Shown one piece after another: positions 45,373 to 56,633 of a DNA stretch of 64,000 nt. Source of the DNA: an uncultured beta proteobacterium (lineage in GTDB: Bacteria > Pseudomonadota > Gammaproteobacteria > Burkholderiales > Burkholderiaceae); assembly GCA_903821995.1 (NCBI GenBank), contig CAIJNI010000068.1, forward strand, positions 44,828-108,827, given 5' to 3'. The translations under genes were made by a program, and so were the position numbers. Position 1 is the stretch's first letter. The number at the start of each line of letters is the position of its first letter. A model generated the notes under the pieces. It worked only from the letters and a program-made list of their open reading frames with translations, had not been told where the DNA came from and did not search any database.

Positions 45373-46668
45373 ATGACTTCTTTGCATTCACGGCACATTA
45401 ACCCGCTTATCTTAGCTAACCTCAATGGTTCGAATTGGCATATTTCTGACTATGAAGCTAGGGGTGGTTATGTACAACTTAAAAAAATTCTTTCTGAGAA
45501 AATACCTCCAGAGCAAGTCATAGCAAGTGTAAAAGCTTCCGGTCTTCGTGGACGGGGTGGTGCTGGATTTCCAACGGGGTTGAAATGGAGTTTTATGCCA
45601 AGACAACTACCTGGGGATAAGTATCTTGTTTGCAACTCAGATGAAGGTGAGCCGGGGACTTTTAAAGACCGAGATATTTTAAGATATAACCCGCATAGCC
45701 TGATTGAAGGTATGGCAATTGCTGCTTATGCAATGGGGATTCCAGTCGGATATAACTATATTCATGGTGAAATTTGGCGCGAATATGAGATTTTCGAAGA
45801 AGCTTTAGAGGAAGCGCGTAAAGCAGGTTACTTAGGAAATAAAATTTGTGGTTCTGATTTCTCTTTTCAATTACATGCACATCATGGTTATGGGGCATAT
45901 ATTTGTGGTGAAGAAACAGCTTTACTTGAGTCTTTAGAAGGTAAAAAAGGTCAGCCTCGTTATAAGCCACCTTTTCCTGCGAGTTTTGGTTTGTATGGAA
46001 AACCTACTACGATTAATAATACAGAGACGTTTGCAGCCGTGCCCTTTCTGTTGCAGGTGAGTCCAGAGGCTTATTTGGCTTTAGGTAAGCCTAATAATGG
46101 GGGCACAAAAATATTTTCAATATCTGGCGATGTTGAGTTGCCTGGTAATTATGAAATCCCATTAGGAACGCCATTTGCCAAACTTCTCGAGCTTGCTGGA
46201 GGTATGCGTGGCGGGAAAAAAATAAAAGCGGTTATTCCTGGGGGGTCTTCAGCGCCCGTGGTTCCTGGCGAGATGATGATGTCGACCTCTATGGATTACG
46301 ACAGTATTGCTAAAGCAGGCTCAATGCTGGGATCTGGCGCTGTGATAGTAATGGACGATACGCGCTGCATGGTGAAATCACTATTGCGACTTTCATATTT
46401 TTATCATGAAGAGTCATGCGGGCAATGTACGCCATGTCGTGAAGGCACTGGATGGCTTTGGAAAATGGTTAATCGAATTGAACACGGTCAGGGTCGTGTC
46501 GAGGATCTAGAACTGTTGAATGATGTTGCAGGAAATATTATGGGTAGAACAATTTGTGCGTTAGGTGATGCTGCTGCCATGCCTGTTCGTGGAATGCTAA
46601 AACATTACATGAGTGAGTTTGAGTATCACATAGAACACAAGCGATGTTTAGTCCCGCAATACGTTTAA
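45373..46668 (+). CDS. nuoF: NADH-quinone oxidoreductase subunit F
   Basis: The 51-kDa-type subunit of 431 residues that oxidises NADH through FMN and cluster N3. The nucleotide-binding loop is [16 protein letters not shown], and [15 protein letters not shown] contributes to the FMN site. The [4Fe-4S] cysteines are in [15 protein letters not shown] and the downstream [10 protein letters not shown]. The ATG at 45373, with AGGA 8 bases upstream, is preferred over an in-frame TTG at 45370. Confidence 0.97.
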   Translation: MTSLHSRHINPLILANLNGSNWHISDYEARGGYVQLKKILSEKIPPEQVIASVKASGLRGRGGAGFPTGLKWSFMPRQLPGDKYLVCNSDEGEPGTFKDRDILRYNPHSLIEGMAIAAYAMGIPVGYNYIHGEIWREYEIFEEALEEARKAGYLGNKICGSDFSFQLHAHHGYGAYICGEETALLESLEGKKGQPRYKPPFPASFGLYGKPTTINNTETFAAVPFLLQVSPEAYLALGKPNNGGTKIFSISGDVELPGNYEIPLGTPFAKLLELAGGMRGGKKIKAVIPGGSSAPVVPGEMMMSTSMDYDSIAKAGSMLGSGAVIVMDDTRCMVKSLLRLSYFYHEESCGQCTPCREGTGWLWKMVNRIEHGQGRVEDLELLNDVAGNIMGRTICALGDAAAMPVRGMLKHYMSEFEYHIEHKRCLVPQYV

Positions 46669-46693
46669 TGTAAATATAGAAAAATCTTCCGAT

Positions 46694-46713
46694 AAGGTAA
46701 GTAAGGGTAAGTA
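46694..46713 (+). repeat. 10-bp imperfect tandem duplication before nuoG
   Basis: AAGGTAAGTA (46694-46703) is followed by AGGGTAAGTA (46704-46713), nine of ten identical, ending 3 bases before the nuoG ATG. Each copy contains a purine-rich Shine-Dalgarno-like core. Confidence 0.8.
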
Positions 46714-46716
46714 GGC

Positions 46717-49023
46717 ATGATACAAATCGAAATTGATGGCAAGCCAGTAGAGGTCCGCGAAGGTCAAACGGTGATCAAAGCTGCCCATGATTCTGGGACC
46801 TATATCCCTCATTTTTGTTATCACAAAAAATTATCGATTGCTGCTAACTGCAGAATGTGTCTTGTTGAAGTAGAAAAAGCCCCTAAACCAATGCCTGCTT
46901 GCGCAACCCCCGTTAGTCCGGGCATGAAAATCTTTACAAAGTCTGAGAAGGCGCTAGCAGCGCAAAAATCAGTCATGGAATTTTTACTGATTAACCATCC
47001 TTTAGATTGTCCAATATGTGATCAAGGTGGCGAATGTCAGTTACAAGATTTAGCGGTTGGTTACGGGAAATCAAATTCTCGTTACAACGAAGAAAAACGT
47101 GTGGTTTTTCATAAAAATGTTGGTCCTCTGATTTCGATGGAAGAAATGAGCCGCTGCATTCATTGCACGCGTTGTGTCAGATTTGGTCAAGAAGTAGCTG
47201 GCGTGATGGAGTTGGGGATGATTAATCGTGGAGAGCATTCCGAGATTTCATCCTTCGTTGGTCAAAGTGTGGATTCTGAATTGTCTGGAAATATGATTGA
47301 TATTTGTCCAGTAGGTGCTTTGACAAGTAAACCCTTTAGATATGCTGCTAGGACGTGGGAATTGGGGCGGAAAAAATCAATTAGTCCGCACGACTCACTA
47401 GGCACAAATATCGTCATACAAACCAAAGCTGATGAAGTCAAACGAGTTGTTCCTCGTGAAAATGAGCATATCAACGAATGTTGGATTTCGGATAAAGACC
47501 GATTTTCGTATGAGGGTTTAAGAGCGAATGATCGTGCAACTAAGCCAATGGTTAAGCAGGGCGGAGTTTGGTTAGAAAGCTCTTGGGAAGATGCGTTGAA
47601 TTATGTCGCGAGCGGCTTAAAAGGTGTCAAGGCTGATCATGGTGCACATAGCATTGCTGCTCTAGCGCACCCTATTTCCTCGATAGAGGAATTATTCTTA
47701 TTAAAAAAATTAACTCAGGATATGGGCGCGGATCAGATTGAGACTCGCCTACGTCAAAATGAAGTGCCTGAAGCACCTCAAGCCCTATGGTTAGGTATGT
47801 CAGTTGAGGAGTTGGCGCAACAACATCAAGTCCTAGTGGTGGGTAGTTCGCTACGTAAAGATCATCCTTTGATAGCAGTTCGTTTAAGAAACGCCACTAA
47901 AACTGGAACGCAAGTTTATCGTATTGATGCAGGTGGCGATAACTGGTTAATGCCTAATGCGGGCCAGATCTCTTCTGCTCCTTCTTTATGGTTAGAGAAT
48001 TTGGCAGAAATTTGCGCTGTGATTGCTAAATCTAAAGGAATTGAATCTCCGGTAGTTCCTAAAAATATTTCTAATCAAGCTCAGGCAATTGCTCAAGGCT
48101 TGTTAAAGGGTGAGAAAAAAGCAATTTTGGTTGGTAATACAGCTTTAGCTCACCCACAATTTAATCAACTCCATGCTTTAGTGACATGGATTTCAAATCA
48201 GATTAATGGGACTTTAGGATTCCTCGGTGATGGGGCTAATTTTGTGGGCGCTCAAATAATAGGAGCCACAAGTCAAGGGGTTAACGATATTTTAGGAAAA
48301 AACAATAAAGCCTATATATTGCTTAATTTAGAACCTAGCCTTGATTTGCCTAACCCATTGCTAGCGCGTCAAGCTTTGCAAGGCGCCCAAACGGTTATTG
48401 CACTGAGTGCCTATTGTTCTGAAGATTTACTAGAGCTTGCTGATGTCATTTTGCCAATTACGCCATATACCGAAGGTGCTGGATCCTATGTCAATATCGC
48501 AGGCACAGTTCAATCCATATTGCCGTCCGTAAAACCCTATGGAGACTCTCGTCCTGCATGGAAAGTATTACGAGTACTTGGTGGATTGCTGGACCTTGAT
48601 GGCTTTAACTTTAATACAGTTGAAGAAGTAAGACTCTCTGCCTTGCCAGATCATTTGACTAGTCATTTGAACAATCAGGGATCGGCTCATATTCGAGAAA
48701 TAACGCTGGTTGCATCCGGATTAGAGCGTTTGGCCGATGTTCCGATTCACTTTACGGACGCTATTGTGAGACGATCAAGTGCCTTGCAATTGACGAGAGA
48801 TAGCAAAAAGGCAATATGTGCAGGACTGCCATCAAAACTCTTTAGGGAACTTAATCTTAAAGAAGGTGATGCAGTGAAGGTTACTCAGGGTGATGTGTCA
48901 ACTGTGATGCCAGCGATGTTACAAGAGAATTTGGCGGACGGGGTCGTGCGCTTATCTGCTGCGACGTCCTCAAGTGCTAAGCTCGGGAGTATGTTTGGTA
49001 ATGTTAGTGTGGAGCGCGTATGA
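46717..49023 (+). CDS. nuoG: NADH-quinone oxidoreductase subunit G
   Basis: The 75-kDa-type subunit, 768 residues, with several Fe-S clusters. The N-terminal ferredoxin domain has [15 protein letters not shown] and ACATP; then comes [18 protein letters not shown], and [16 protein letters not shown] with [11 protein letters not shown]. The rest is a molybdopterin oxidoreductase-like domain without cofactor. Its stop overlaps the nuoH start by 4 bases (ATGA). A 10-bp tandem repeat precedes its start. Confidence 0.97.
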   Translation: MIQIEIDGKPVEVREGQTVIKAAHDSGTYIPHFCYHKKLSIAANCRMCLVEVEKAPKPMPACATPVSPGMKIFTKSEKALAAQKSVMEFLLINHPLDCPICDQGGECQLQDLAVGYGKSNSRYNEEKRVVFHKNVGPLISMEEMSRCIHCTRCVRFGQEVAGVMELGMINRGEHSEISSFVGQSVDSELSGNMIDICPVGALTSKPFRYAARTWELGRKKSISPHDSLGTNIVIQTKADEVKRVVPRENEHINECWISDKDRFSYEGLRANDRATKPMVKQGGVWLESSWEDALNYVASGLKGVKADHGAHSIAALAHPISSIEELFLLKKLTQDMGADQIETRLRQNEVPEAPQALWLGMSVEELAQQHQVLVVGSSLRKDHPLIAVRLRNATKTGTQVYRIDAGGDNWLMPNAGQISSAPSLWLENLAEICAVIAKSKGIESPVVPKNISNQAQAIAQGLLKGEKKAILVGNTALAHPQFNQLHALVTWISNQINGTLGFLGDGANFVGAQIIGATSQGVNDILGKNNKAYILLNLEPSLDLPNPLLARQALQGAQTVIALSAYCSEDLLELADVILPITPYTEGAGSYVNIAGTVQSILPSVKPYGDSRPAWKVLRVLGGLLDLDGFNFNTVEEVRLSALPDHLTSHLNNQGSAHIREITLVASGLERLADVPIHFTDAIVRRSSALQLTRDSKKAICAGLPSKLFRELNLKEGDAVKVTQGDVSTVMPAMLQENLADGVVRLSAATSSSAKLGSMFGNVSVERV

Positions 49024-50093
49024 ATTTGATACAAATGATTACGAATTATGGAGAATCGCTCTTTGGATCAATGTGGCCAACGGTATGGGCATTGACTAAG
49101 ATTATTTGTGTTGTGTTGCCTATGTTTGGGGCGGTGGCCTACTTAACGCTTTGGGAAAGAAAGCTCATTGGCTGGATGCACGTTCGGATGGGGCCTAATC
49201 GTGTCGGACCATTTGGACTATTACAACCCATTGCTGACGCACTTAAATTGCTATTTAAAGAAATTATTCAACCCGTTAAGGCTAGTAAAGCTCTTTATTT
49301 GATTGCTCCGGTGATGGTTATTGCTCCAGCATTTGCAGCTTGGGCGGTGATTCCATTTCAGCCAGAAATGGTTATTTCAGATGTTAACGCAGGGCTATTG
49401 TATGTAATGGCAATCACATCTGTAGGAGTGTACGGAGTTATTTTGGCAGGATGGGCGTCAAACTCTAAATATGCATTTTTAGGTGCAATGCGTGCATCAG
49501 CACAAATGGTGTCTTATGAAATTGCCATGGGATTTGCTTTAGTCTCTGTACTGATGGTGACTGGATCACTTAATCTTGGGGATATTGTGACATCACAATC
49601 CCGCGGTATTTTTGCAAGTTATGGACTTAACTTCTTATCTTGGAACTGGCTACCCTTATTGCCAATGTTTGTTATTTATTTCATCTCTGGTGTTGCTGAA
49701 ACGAATCGAGCACCTTTTGATGTGGTGGAAGGGGAGTCTGAGATTGTTGCGGGTCATATGATCGAATATTCAGGGATGACTTTTGCCATGTTCTATTTGG
49801 CAGAGTATGCCAATATGATTTTAATTTCTACCATGTGTGCTACGCTTTTCTTGGGTGGGTGGTTGCCTATTTTAGATGTACCTTTATTAAGAGATATTCC
49901 AGGATTTTTCTGGTTGTTTTTTAAGGTATTTTTATTACTTTCAATCTTCATTTGGCTTAGGGCGTCTTTTCCGAGATATCGTTATGACCAAATTATGAGA
50001 CTAGGTTGGAAAGTTTTTATTCCTTTATCTGTATTTTGGGTTGTCGTTGTAGGCGCATGGATTGTGTCGCCTTGGAGTGTTTGGAAAAACTAA
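49020..50093 (+). CDS. nuoH: NADH-quinone oxidoreductase subunit H
   Basis: Membrane subunit of 357 residues with about eight helices, forming the quinone chamber at the junction of the two arms. [33 protein letters not shown] and [27 protein letters not shown] are conserved; I used the cores [14 protein letters not shown] and [13 protein letters not shown]. The ATG overlaps the nuoG stop, implying coupled translation. Confidence 0.97.
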   Translation: MNLIQMITNYGESLFGSMWPTVWALTKIICVVLPMFGAVAYLTLWERKLIGWMHVRMGPNRVGPFGLLQPIADALKLLFKEIIQPVKASKALYLIAPVMVIAPAFAAWAVIPFQPEMVISDVNAGLLYVMAITSVGVYGVILAGWASNSKYAFLGAMRASAQMVSYEIAMGFALVSVLMVTGSLNLGDIVTSQSRGIFASYGLNFLSWNWLPLLPMFVIYFISGVAETNRAPFDVVEGESEIVAGHMIEYSGMTFAMFYLAEYANMILISTMCATLFLGGWLPILDVPLLRDIPGFFWLFFKVFLLLSIFIWLRASFPRYRYDQIMRLGWKVFIPLSVFWVVVVGAWIVSPWSVWKN

Positions 50094-50107
50094 TTGTTTA
50101 AACAGGA

Positions 50108-50602
50108 ATGATGATGAGTTCTATTCGTGAATTTTTTAATAGTCTGCTACTGAAAGAGCTCTTTCAGGGCTTAGGCTTGACCGGTAAATACCTGTTTGCG
50201 CCTAAGGTAACGATTCAGTACCCAGAAGAAAAAACACCGATGTCGCCAAGGTTTAGAGGCTTGCATGCTTTGAGAAGATATCCGAATGGTGAAGAGCGTT
50301 GTATTGCATGTAAATTATGCGAAGCTGTTTGTCCAGCGATGGCCATTACGATTGAATCTGATCAACGAGAAGATGGCTCACGTAGAACAACAAGATATGA
50401 TATCGATCTAACGAAGTGTATATTTTGTGGCTTCTGTGAAGAGGCTTGTCCCGTAGATGCGATTGTAGAAACGCACATTCACGAATACCATGGGGAAAAA
50501 CGTGGCGATTTGTACTTTACTAAAGATATGCTACTGGCTGTTGGCGATCGTTTTGAAGAAGAAATCGCTAAGAATAAAGATGCTGATGCCAAATACCGTT
50601 AA
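50108..50602 (+). CDS. nuoI: NADH-quinone oxidoreductase subunit I
   Basis: The 23-kDa-type ferredoxin subunit, 164 residues or slightly fewer. Two [4Fe-4S] motifs are [16 protein letters not shown] and [16 protein letters not shown], carrying clusters N6a and N6b. Three consecutive ATG codons (50108, 50111, 50114) follow AGGA at 50102-50105. Spacing favours the second or third, giving MMSSIREFF or MSSIREFF. Confidence 0.97.
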   Translation: MMMSSIREFFNSLLLKELFQGLGLTGKYLFAPKVTIQYPEEKTPMSPRFRGLHALRRYPNGEERCIACKLCEAVCPAMAITIESDQREDGSRRTTRYDIDLTKCIFCGFCEEACPVDAIVETHIHEYHGEKRGDLYFTKDMLLAVGDRFEEEIAKNKDADAKYR

Positions 50603-50625
50603 GACTTCCTTTGTATTGGAAAACT

Positions 50626-51249
50626 ATGAATCTTGATCCACAAACACTTTTCTTTTATGGCTTTGCGGCAGTGCTTATTATTGCGGCGCTTAAAGTGATC
50701 ACAACAAAAAATCCTGTCAATGCTGCATTATTTCTAGTGTTAGCATTTTTTAATGCTGCTGGGATTTGGATGCTTCTTAAGGCAGAGTTTTTATCTATTG
50801 CATTGATTCTGGTCTATGTGGGTGCGGTAATGGTCTTGTTTTTATTTGTGGTGATGATGCTTGATTTAGATACGACTCATTTGCGTGCTCAATTTAAAGA
50901 TTATTTGCCGCTTGCCAGTTTAGTTGGAGCTGTTATTGCCGCCGAGATGACATTAGTTTTAACTAGAGGGTTTATTGGAACGAGCTCTCCCCTCCCCTCT
51001 ATATCTCCTAGTGGCGAGAGTAATACGATGAGTTTAGGCAAATTAATTTATGGCGAGTATGTCTTTGCATTTGAAATTGCGGGCGTTATTTTGCTAGTTG
51101 CAATTATTGCGGCTGTTGCTTTAACACTTAGGCGAAGAAAAGATCATAAGACACAAGATGTAGCAGAGCAAATCCGCACACGTAGTCAAGACCGAGTTCG
51201 GATTGTCACGATGTCAGCAGATGATGCTCATCGCCAGGATGGGAAATAA
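50626..51249 (+). CDS. nuoJ: NADH-quinone oxidoreductase subunit J
   Basis: Membrane subunit of 207 residues with five helices. [27 protein letters not shown] and [19 protein letters not shown] are the conserved helix segments, the latter marked by [17 protein letters not shown] basic C-terminal tail follows the last helix. The ATG at 50626 ([12 protein letters not shown]) has GGA 6 bases upstream; the longer frame from TTG 50611 is unlikely. nuoK starts on the last base of its stop codon. Confidence 0.95.
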   Translation: MNLDPQTLFFYGFAAVLIIAALKVITTKNPVNAALFLVLAFFNAAGIWMLLKAEFLSIALILVYVGAVMVLFLFVVMMLDLDTTHLRAQFKDYLPLASLVGAVIAAEMTLVLTRGFIGTSSPLPSISPSGESNTMSLGKLIYGEYVFAFEIAGVILLVAIIAAVALTLRRRKDHKTQDVAEQIRTRSQDRVRIVTMSADDAHRQDGK

Positions 51250-51560
51250 TGATGTCAATTACATTAGCTCATTACTTAGTTCTTGGAGCAGTTCTCTTTG
51301 CAATTAGTATTATGGGAGTGTTTCTTAATCGAAAAAACATCATTGTTTTATTGATGTCGATTGAATTGATGCTTTTAGCGGTTAATACTAATTTTGTAGC
51401 TTTCTCCTACTATTTAGGCGATATGTTGGGGCAAGTATTTGTTTTCTTTATATTGACTGTTGCAGCTGCTGAGTCAGCAATTGGCCTGGCCATTTTGGTT
51501 ATTTTGTTCCGCAAGAGCGATACGGTCAGTACGGAAGATCTTGGACAGTTGAAAGGCTAA
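51249..51560 (+). CDS. nuoK: NADH-quinone oxidoreductase subunit K
   Basis: Membrane subunit of 103 residues with three helices, homologous to Mrp[49 protein letters not shown] holds the key glutamates, seen in [13 protein letters not shown] and in [13 protein letters not shown]. The start overlaps the nuoJ stop (TAATG). A second ATG at 51252 is possible, but AGGA spacing favours 51249. Confidence 0.96.
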   Translation: MMSITLAHYLVLGAVLFAISIMGVFLNRKNIIVLLMSIELMLLAVNTNFVAFSYYLGDMLGQVFVFFILTVAAAESAIGLAILVILFRKSDTVSTEDLGQLKG

Positions 51561-51580
51561 AGCGCTAACTTTAAAAAACG

Positions 51581-53626
51581 ATGAATACACTTAACGCTTC
51601 TTTACTCCTTGCAATTCCTTTAGCTCCATTAATTGGGGCCGCAATTGCTGGTATTTTTGGTACAAAACTTGGCGGCAATTTGATTGGAAGATCCGCATGC
51701 CATACCGTGACTATTCTTGGCGTAGCCATAGCATGTGCCTTATCTATCTTTGTCTTAATGCAAGTTTTAGACGGCGCACGTTTTGATGCAAACATTTACG
51801 AATGGATGCGCTTAGGTAATGAGCGTGTTTTACCAATTGGGTTCCTCATAGATCCGTTGTCTTCGATGATGATGGTTGTTGTCACTTTTGTGTCTTTGAT
51901 GGTTCATATTTACACCATTGGATATATGGCTGAGGATGAAGGCTACAATCGCTTTTTTGCTTATATTTCCCTATTTACATTCTCAATGCTGATGCTTGTA
52001 ATGAGCAACAATTTCTTACAACTCTTTTTTGGTTGGGAGGCGGTTGGTTTGGTGTCTTATTTGTTGATTGGATTTTGGTACACGAGACCAACTGCCATTT
52101 TCGCGAATATGAAGGCATTTTTAGTCAATCGGGTAGGAGATTTTGGTTTTATTCTAGGTATTGGTCTAGTGTTTGCTGCAACTGGTTTTATGAATTATCA
52201 GGATGTTTTTGAACAGTCCTCTACGATTGCTGCTCAGACTTTGCCTGGCACTGACTGGAACCTCATGACCGTTGCATGTATCTGTTTATTCATTGGCGCT
52301 ATGGGTAAATCTGCACAGTTCCCACTTCATGTCTGGTTGCCAGACTCTATGGAAGGCCCGACTCCAATTTCTGCGTTGATTCATGCTGCAACGATGGTCA
52401 CAGCAGGTATTTTTATGGTTAGTCGGATGTCACCATTATTTGAATTCTCAGATACTGCACTTTCATTTATTCTCATCATCGGTTCCATCACAGCTTTGTT
52501 CATGGGATTCCTAGGAATTGTGCAAAATGATATTAAAAGGGTAGTCGCATACTCAACACTATCGCAGCTAGGTTATATGACAGTAGCCTTAGGAGTATCG
52601 GCTTATCCTGTTGCTGTTTTTCACTTAATGACACATGCGTTTTTTAAAGCTTTACTATTTTTAGGGGCAGGAAGTGTCATCATGGGGATGCACCATGATC
52701 AAGATATGAGGAACATGGGTGGATTATGGAAATATATGCCCATAACATGGATTACATCGCTCGTTGGAAGTTTAGCTTTGATTGGGACACCATTCTTTTC
52801 AGGCTTTTATTCTAAAGATTCCATTATTGAAGCGGTTCATGAAAGTCATTTATATGGTGCAAATTTTGCTTATTTTGCAGTGATGGTTGGTGTGTTTGTG
52901 ACTGCGTTTTATTCCTTTCGAATGTACTTCTTAGTTTTCCATGGTAAGGAGCGATTTGGACATGCGCCTGTTCAACATCACGCTCAAGAGGATGATCACC
53001 ATGAAGAGCATCATGGCTTGCCTCCAGGACAAAAACCACATGAATCACCTTGGGTAGTTACTCTACCGCTCGTACTTTTGGCTATACCTTCTGCGTTGAT
53101 TGGATACATTACGATTGGTCCTATGTTGTTTGGGGGTTTCTTTGAAGACTCTATTGCTATTGATGCTGTAGCTCATCCAGTGATGGAAGAACTCTCGCAG
53201 GCTTTTCATGGTGCATTCGCAATGGCCATGCACTCTTTCACATCACCTGTTTTATGGTTAGCTTTAGCTGGAGTGTTGACATCGGCTGTTTTTTACCTGT
53301 GGATGCCTCAGATACCAACGGCGATAGCCAAGATTTTCGCGCCGCTTAAAAAGGTTTTAGATAACAAATATTATTTAGATGACTTCAATCAATACGTATT
53401 TGGAAAAGGAGCGCAATTGCTTGGTAATGGGTTTTGGAAAAGCGGCGATCAAAGTGTTATTGATGGATTTATGGTTAACGGTAGTGCCAAATTAGTACGT
53501 TGGTTCTCAAGTTTTGTGCGGCAAGCTCAAACTGGCTATTTGTATCACTATGCATTTGCAATGATTATTGGAGTTGTAGGTTTAATTACCTGGATTCTTT
53601 ATACCCATTTGGGCTCAATTGGATAA
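51581..53626 (+). CDS. nuoL: NADH-quinone oxidoreductase subunit L
   Basis: Distal antiporter-like proton-pumping subunit, 681 residues with about sixteen helices, including the long lateral helix at the C-terminus. GWEAVGLVSYLLIGFW, KSAQFPLHVWLPDSMEGPTPISALIHAATMV (core HVWLPDSMEGPTP) and the conserved Lys and Glu positions are present. A His-rich cytoplasmic loop, HHAQEDDHHEEHHG, near residue 470 is notable and could bind metals. It begins 20 bases after nuoK. Confidence 0.97.
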   Translation: MNTLNASLLLAIPLAPLIGAAIAGIFGTKLGGNLIGRSACHTVTILGVAIACALSIFVLMQVLDGARFDANIYEWMRLGNERVLPIGFLIDPLSSMMMVVVTFVSLMVHIYTIGYMAEDEGYNRFFAYISLFTFSMLMLVMSNNFLQLFFGWEAVGLVSYLLIGFWYTRPTAIFANMKAFLVNRVGDFGFILGIGLVFAATGFMNYQDVFEQSSTIAAQTLPGTDWNLMTVACICLFIGAMGKSAQFPLHVWLPDSMEGPTPISALIHAATMVTAGIFMVSRMSPLFEFSDTALSFILIIGSITALFMGFLGIVQNDIKRVVAYSTLSQLGYMTVALGVSAYPVAVFHLMTHAFFKALLFLGAGSVIMGMHHDQDMRNMGGLWKYMPITWITSLVGSLALIGTPFFSGFYSKDSIIEAVHESHLYGANFAYFAVMVGVFVTAFYSFRMYFLVFHGKERFGHAPVQHHAQEDDHHEEHHGLPPGQKPHESPWVVTLPLVLLAIPSALIGYITIGPMLFGGFFEDSIAIDAVAHPVMEELSQAFHGAFAMAMHSFTSPVLWLALAGVLTSAVFYLWMPQIPTAIAKIFAPLKKVLDNKYYLDDFNQYVFGKGAQLLGNGFWKSGDQSVIDGFMVNGSAKLVRWFSSFVRQAQTGYLYHYAFAMIIGVVGLITWILYTHLGSIG

Positions 53627-53636
53627 GCGGTAGAAC

Positions 53637-55103
53637 ATGATTCTTTCTTTAGCAATTTGGATGCCGATTGTTTTTGGCATCATTCTTTTAGGCACTGGGT
53701 CTGATCGGAGTGCGGGCTATGTGAGAGGCTTTGCACTAGTTGCTTCTTTGCTATGTTTTATAGTGACTTTGCCACTTGTCATCGATTTTGATACCAGTTC
53801 AGCTGCAATGCAGTTTGTTGAAAATATCCCTTGGGTAGCACGGTATGATCTCAACTATCATCTTGGCGTAGATGGACTATCAGTATGGTTTGTGGTTTTA
53901 ACTGCTTTCATAACAGTAATAGTGGTTCTTGCTGGCTGGGAAATTATTCAAGAGAAGGTTGCTCAATATATGGCTGCTTTTCTCATTCTCTCAGGCGTAA
54001 TGATTGGAGTATTTGCAGCGCTTGACGGCATGTTGTTCTACGTGTTTTTCGAAGCAAGTTTGATTCCAATGTATATCATCATCGGCGTATGGGGCGGGAA
54101 AAATCGTGTGTATGCAGCGTTCAAATTTTTCCTCTACACACTTATGGGGTCTTTACTCACGCTTGTTGCAATTCTTTATCTCTACAACGCCACGGACTCA
54201 TTTAGTATCTTGATTTGGCAGCATGCCAAACTTAACTTTAAGGAACAACTGTTCCTATTCGGAGCTTTCTTTGTGGCTTTTGCAGTTAAAGTACCTATGT
54301 GGCCGGTGCACACATGGTTGCCAGATGCACACGTAGAGGCGCCTACGGGCGGATCTATCGTACTAGCCGCAATTATGCTTAAGCTGGGTGCCTATGGGTT
54401 TGTCAGGTTCTCTTTACCTATTGCTCCTGACGCTAGTTTTTACTTAGCCCCTTATGTCATTGGTCTTTCTATCATTGCTGTTATTTATATTGGGCTCGTT
54501 GCTCTTGTGCAAAAAGATATGAAAAAGCTTGTCGCATACTCCTCGATAGCTCATATGGGATTTGTTACGCTTGGATTCTTTATATTTAATCCGTTGGGGG
54601 TTGAAGGCGGCATCGTTCAAATGATTTCACACGGCGTAGTTTCTGGTGCTATGTTCTTTTCTATTGGGGTTCTCTACGATAGGATGCATACAAGACAAAT
54701 AGCAGATTTTGGGGGCGTGGTTAATACAATGCCTCGTTTTACTGCGTTTGCCGTTTTGTTTGCCATGGCAAATTGTGGGTTACCAGCTACATCAGGATTT
54801 GTTGGGGAGTTTATGGTGATTTTAGGCGCTATAGATTTTGATTTCTTAGTGGGTTTATTAGCATCTACTGCTCTAATTCTTGGCGCAGCCTATTCACTTT
54901 GGATGACAAAAAGAGTTTTCTTTGGAGATATAGCAAATGATCACGTCAAAGAGCTTAAGGATATTAACTCACGTGAGTATTTTATTTTAGGAATACTTGC
55001 TCTTCTCACGATTGCTATAGGCGTTTATCCTAAACCAATGACTGATATCATTCATCCTTCGGTGATGGAGTTACTTAAACACGTAGCAATTAGTAAGATA
55101 TAA
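53637..55103 (+). CDS. nuoM: NADH-quinone oxidoreductase subunit M
   Basis: Antiporter-like proton-pumping subunit of 488 residues with about fourteen helices. FFEASLIPMYIIIGVWGG holds the conserved Glu, and KVPMWPVHTWLPDAHVEAPTGGS the discontinuous helix; KLVAYSSIAHMGFVTLG follows. It begins 10 bases after nuoL and precedes nuoN by 15 bases. Confidence 0.97.
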   Translation: MILSLAIWMPIVFGIILLGTGSDRSAGYVRGFALVASLLCFIVTLPLVIDFDTSSAAMQFVENIPWVARYDLNYHLGVDGLSVWFVVLTAFITVIVVLAGWEIIQEKVAQYMAAFLILSGVMIGVFAALDGMLFYVFFEASLIPMYIIIGVWGGKNRVYAAFKFFLYTLMGSLLTLVAILYLYNATDSFSILIWQHAKLNFKEQLFLFGAFFVAFAVKVPMWPVHTWLPDAHVEAPTGGSIVLAAIMLKLGAYGFVRFSLPIAPDASFYLAPYVIGLSIIAVIYIGLVALVQKDMKKLVAYSSIAHMGFVTLGFFIFNPLGVEGGIVQMISHGVVSGAMFFSIGVLYDRMHTRQIADFGGVVNTMPRFTAFAVLFAMANCGLPATSGFVGEFMVILGAIDFDFLVGLLASTALILGAAYSLWMTKRVFFGDIANDHVKELKDINSREYFILGILALLTIAIGVYPKPMTDIIHPSVMELLKHVAISKI

Positions 55104-55118
55104 AGTACAGGAACTCAT

Positions 55119-56603
55119 ATGCAAGCATTAGACCTCATCGAGATACTGCCAGAGTTAGCTCTGTTAATCGTAATATGTTTTATATTGTTAGTAACTCCTT
55201 TTTTCACTGAGTCACAAAGTACAGATGAAGACGTTTTCTTCACGCCATCGGGGACCGGTGCATCCTATAAGCTAGCACTTCTTACATTATTAGGTTTAGC
55301 AGTTTGGTTTGCAACGCGTGCTAGTGATGCACCGCAACTGATTATGAATGGTCTCTTTAAAGTAGATCCATTGTCAAATATTCTTAAATCTGTATCTTCA
55401 TTAGCTGTTTTTGCTACTTTGGTATATTCACAAAAATACCTCAAAGATCGTGCTTTATTTAGGACGGACTATATTGCTTTAGCTTTACTTGCGTTATTAG
55501 GCCAGTTTGTCATGATTTCTGGGGCAAACTTATTAACGCTATATTTAGGACTAGAGTTACTAGCCTTATCAACATACACTTTAACGGCGATGAACTCCTC
55601 GCAGACTAAAAGTATTGAAGCGGGAATGAAGTATTTTATTTTGGGAGCCTTATCCTCTGGATTTTTGCTATACGGTATGTCGATGATTTATGGAGTGACT
55701 GGATCCTTAGCGCTTAATGAAATTCTAGGAGCGACTTCTGATGATGCTGTGATGCGCTTAGTCCTTGGATTTGGCCTCGTATTTTTATTAGCTGGACTAG
55801 CATTTAAGTTGGGGGCTGCACCATTTCATATGTGGGTGCCCGATGTTTATGAAGGTGCTCCAACTGCAGTTACTCTATTGATTGGCGGGGCTCCTAAAAT
55901 TGCTGCTTTTGCTTTAACCTTTAGATTAATTGTGGAAGCTTTGCAGCCTATTCAAACTGACTGGGCGCCAATCTTTATGTTTCTTGCTGTGACTTCCTTG
56001 CTTATTGGGAATATCACTGCGATTGCTCAAATCAATATGAAAAGAATGTTGGCTTATTCAACGATTTCTCATATGGGATTTTTGTTATTAGGTTTTATGT
56101 CTGTTTATGACGAGTATGCTTATAGTGCCTCTTTCTTTTATATTATTGTTTATGTGTTGTCGACCCTTGGTACTTTTGGTCTATTAATGCTTCTTTCGCG
56201 CAAGGGATTTGAATGTGAAACCTTAGATGATCTCAAGGGATTAAATAAGAGAAGTCCATGGCTAGCATTCATGATGTTATTACTAATGTTTTCCTTAGCT
56301 GGAGTTCCTCCAACGGTTGGATTTATCGCCAAGCTTTCTATTTTGGAAGCGCTGGTTGATGCGGGTTATATCGGCTTGGCAGTGATTGCTGTGATTGCTT
56401 CTTTGATTGGTGCTTTTTATTATTTACGTGTGATTAAGGTCATGTACTTTGATGAACCCGTTGATCTTAGCCCTATAGAAGCGACTAACTTCGCAAAAGG
56501 TATTTTGTCTATCAATGGCTTATTCGTCCTCGTTGTTGGAATTTTTCCTGCGACTTTGACGGCGCTATGTTTGTCTGCGATGCGTACGACCCTGCAGGGT
56601 TAG
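55119..56603 (+). CDS. nuoN: NADH-quinone oxidoreductase subunit N
   Basis: Third antiporter-like subunit, 494 residues with about fourteen helices. [40 protein letters not shown] (core [15 protein letters not shown]) and [18 protein letters not shown] are conserved. AGGA lies 6 bases before the ATG. It closes the nuo set; the next gene is a NUDIX hydrolase after 30 bases. Confidence 0.97.
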   Translation: MQALDLIEILPELALLIVICFILLVTPFFTESQSTDEDVFFTPSGTGASYKLALLTLLGLAVWFATRASDAPQLIMNGLFKVDPLSNILKSVSSLAVFATLVYSQKYLKDRALFRTDYIALALLALLGQFVMISGANLLTLYLGLELLALSTYTLTAMNSSQTKSIEAGMKYFILGALSSGFLLYGMSMIYGVTGSLALNEILGATSDDAVMRLVLGFGLVFLLAGLAFKLGAAPFHMWVPDVYEGAPTAVTLLIGGAPKIAAFALTFRLIVEALQPIQTDWAPIFMFLAVTSLLIGNITAIAQINMKRMLAYSTISHMGFLLLGFMSVYDEYAYSASFFYIIVYVLSTLGTFGLLMLLSRKGFECETLDDLKGLNKRSPWLAFMMLLLMFSLAGVPPTVGFIAKLSILEALVDAGYIGLAVIAVIASLIGAFYYLRVIKVMYFDEPVDLSPIEATNFAKGILSINGLFVLVVGIFPATLTALCLSAMRTTLQG

Positions 56604-56633
56604 TATTGCTCTCTTTCCTATTTTAGGATCCGA

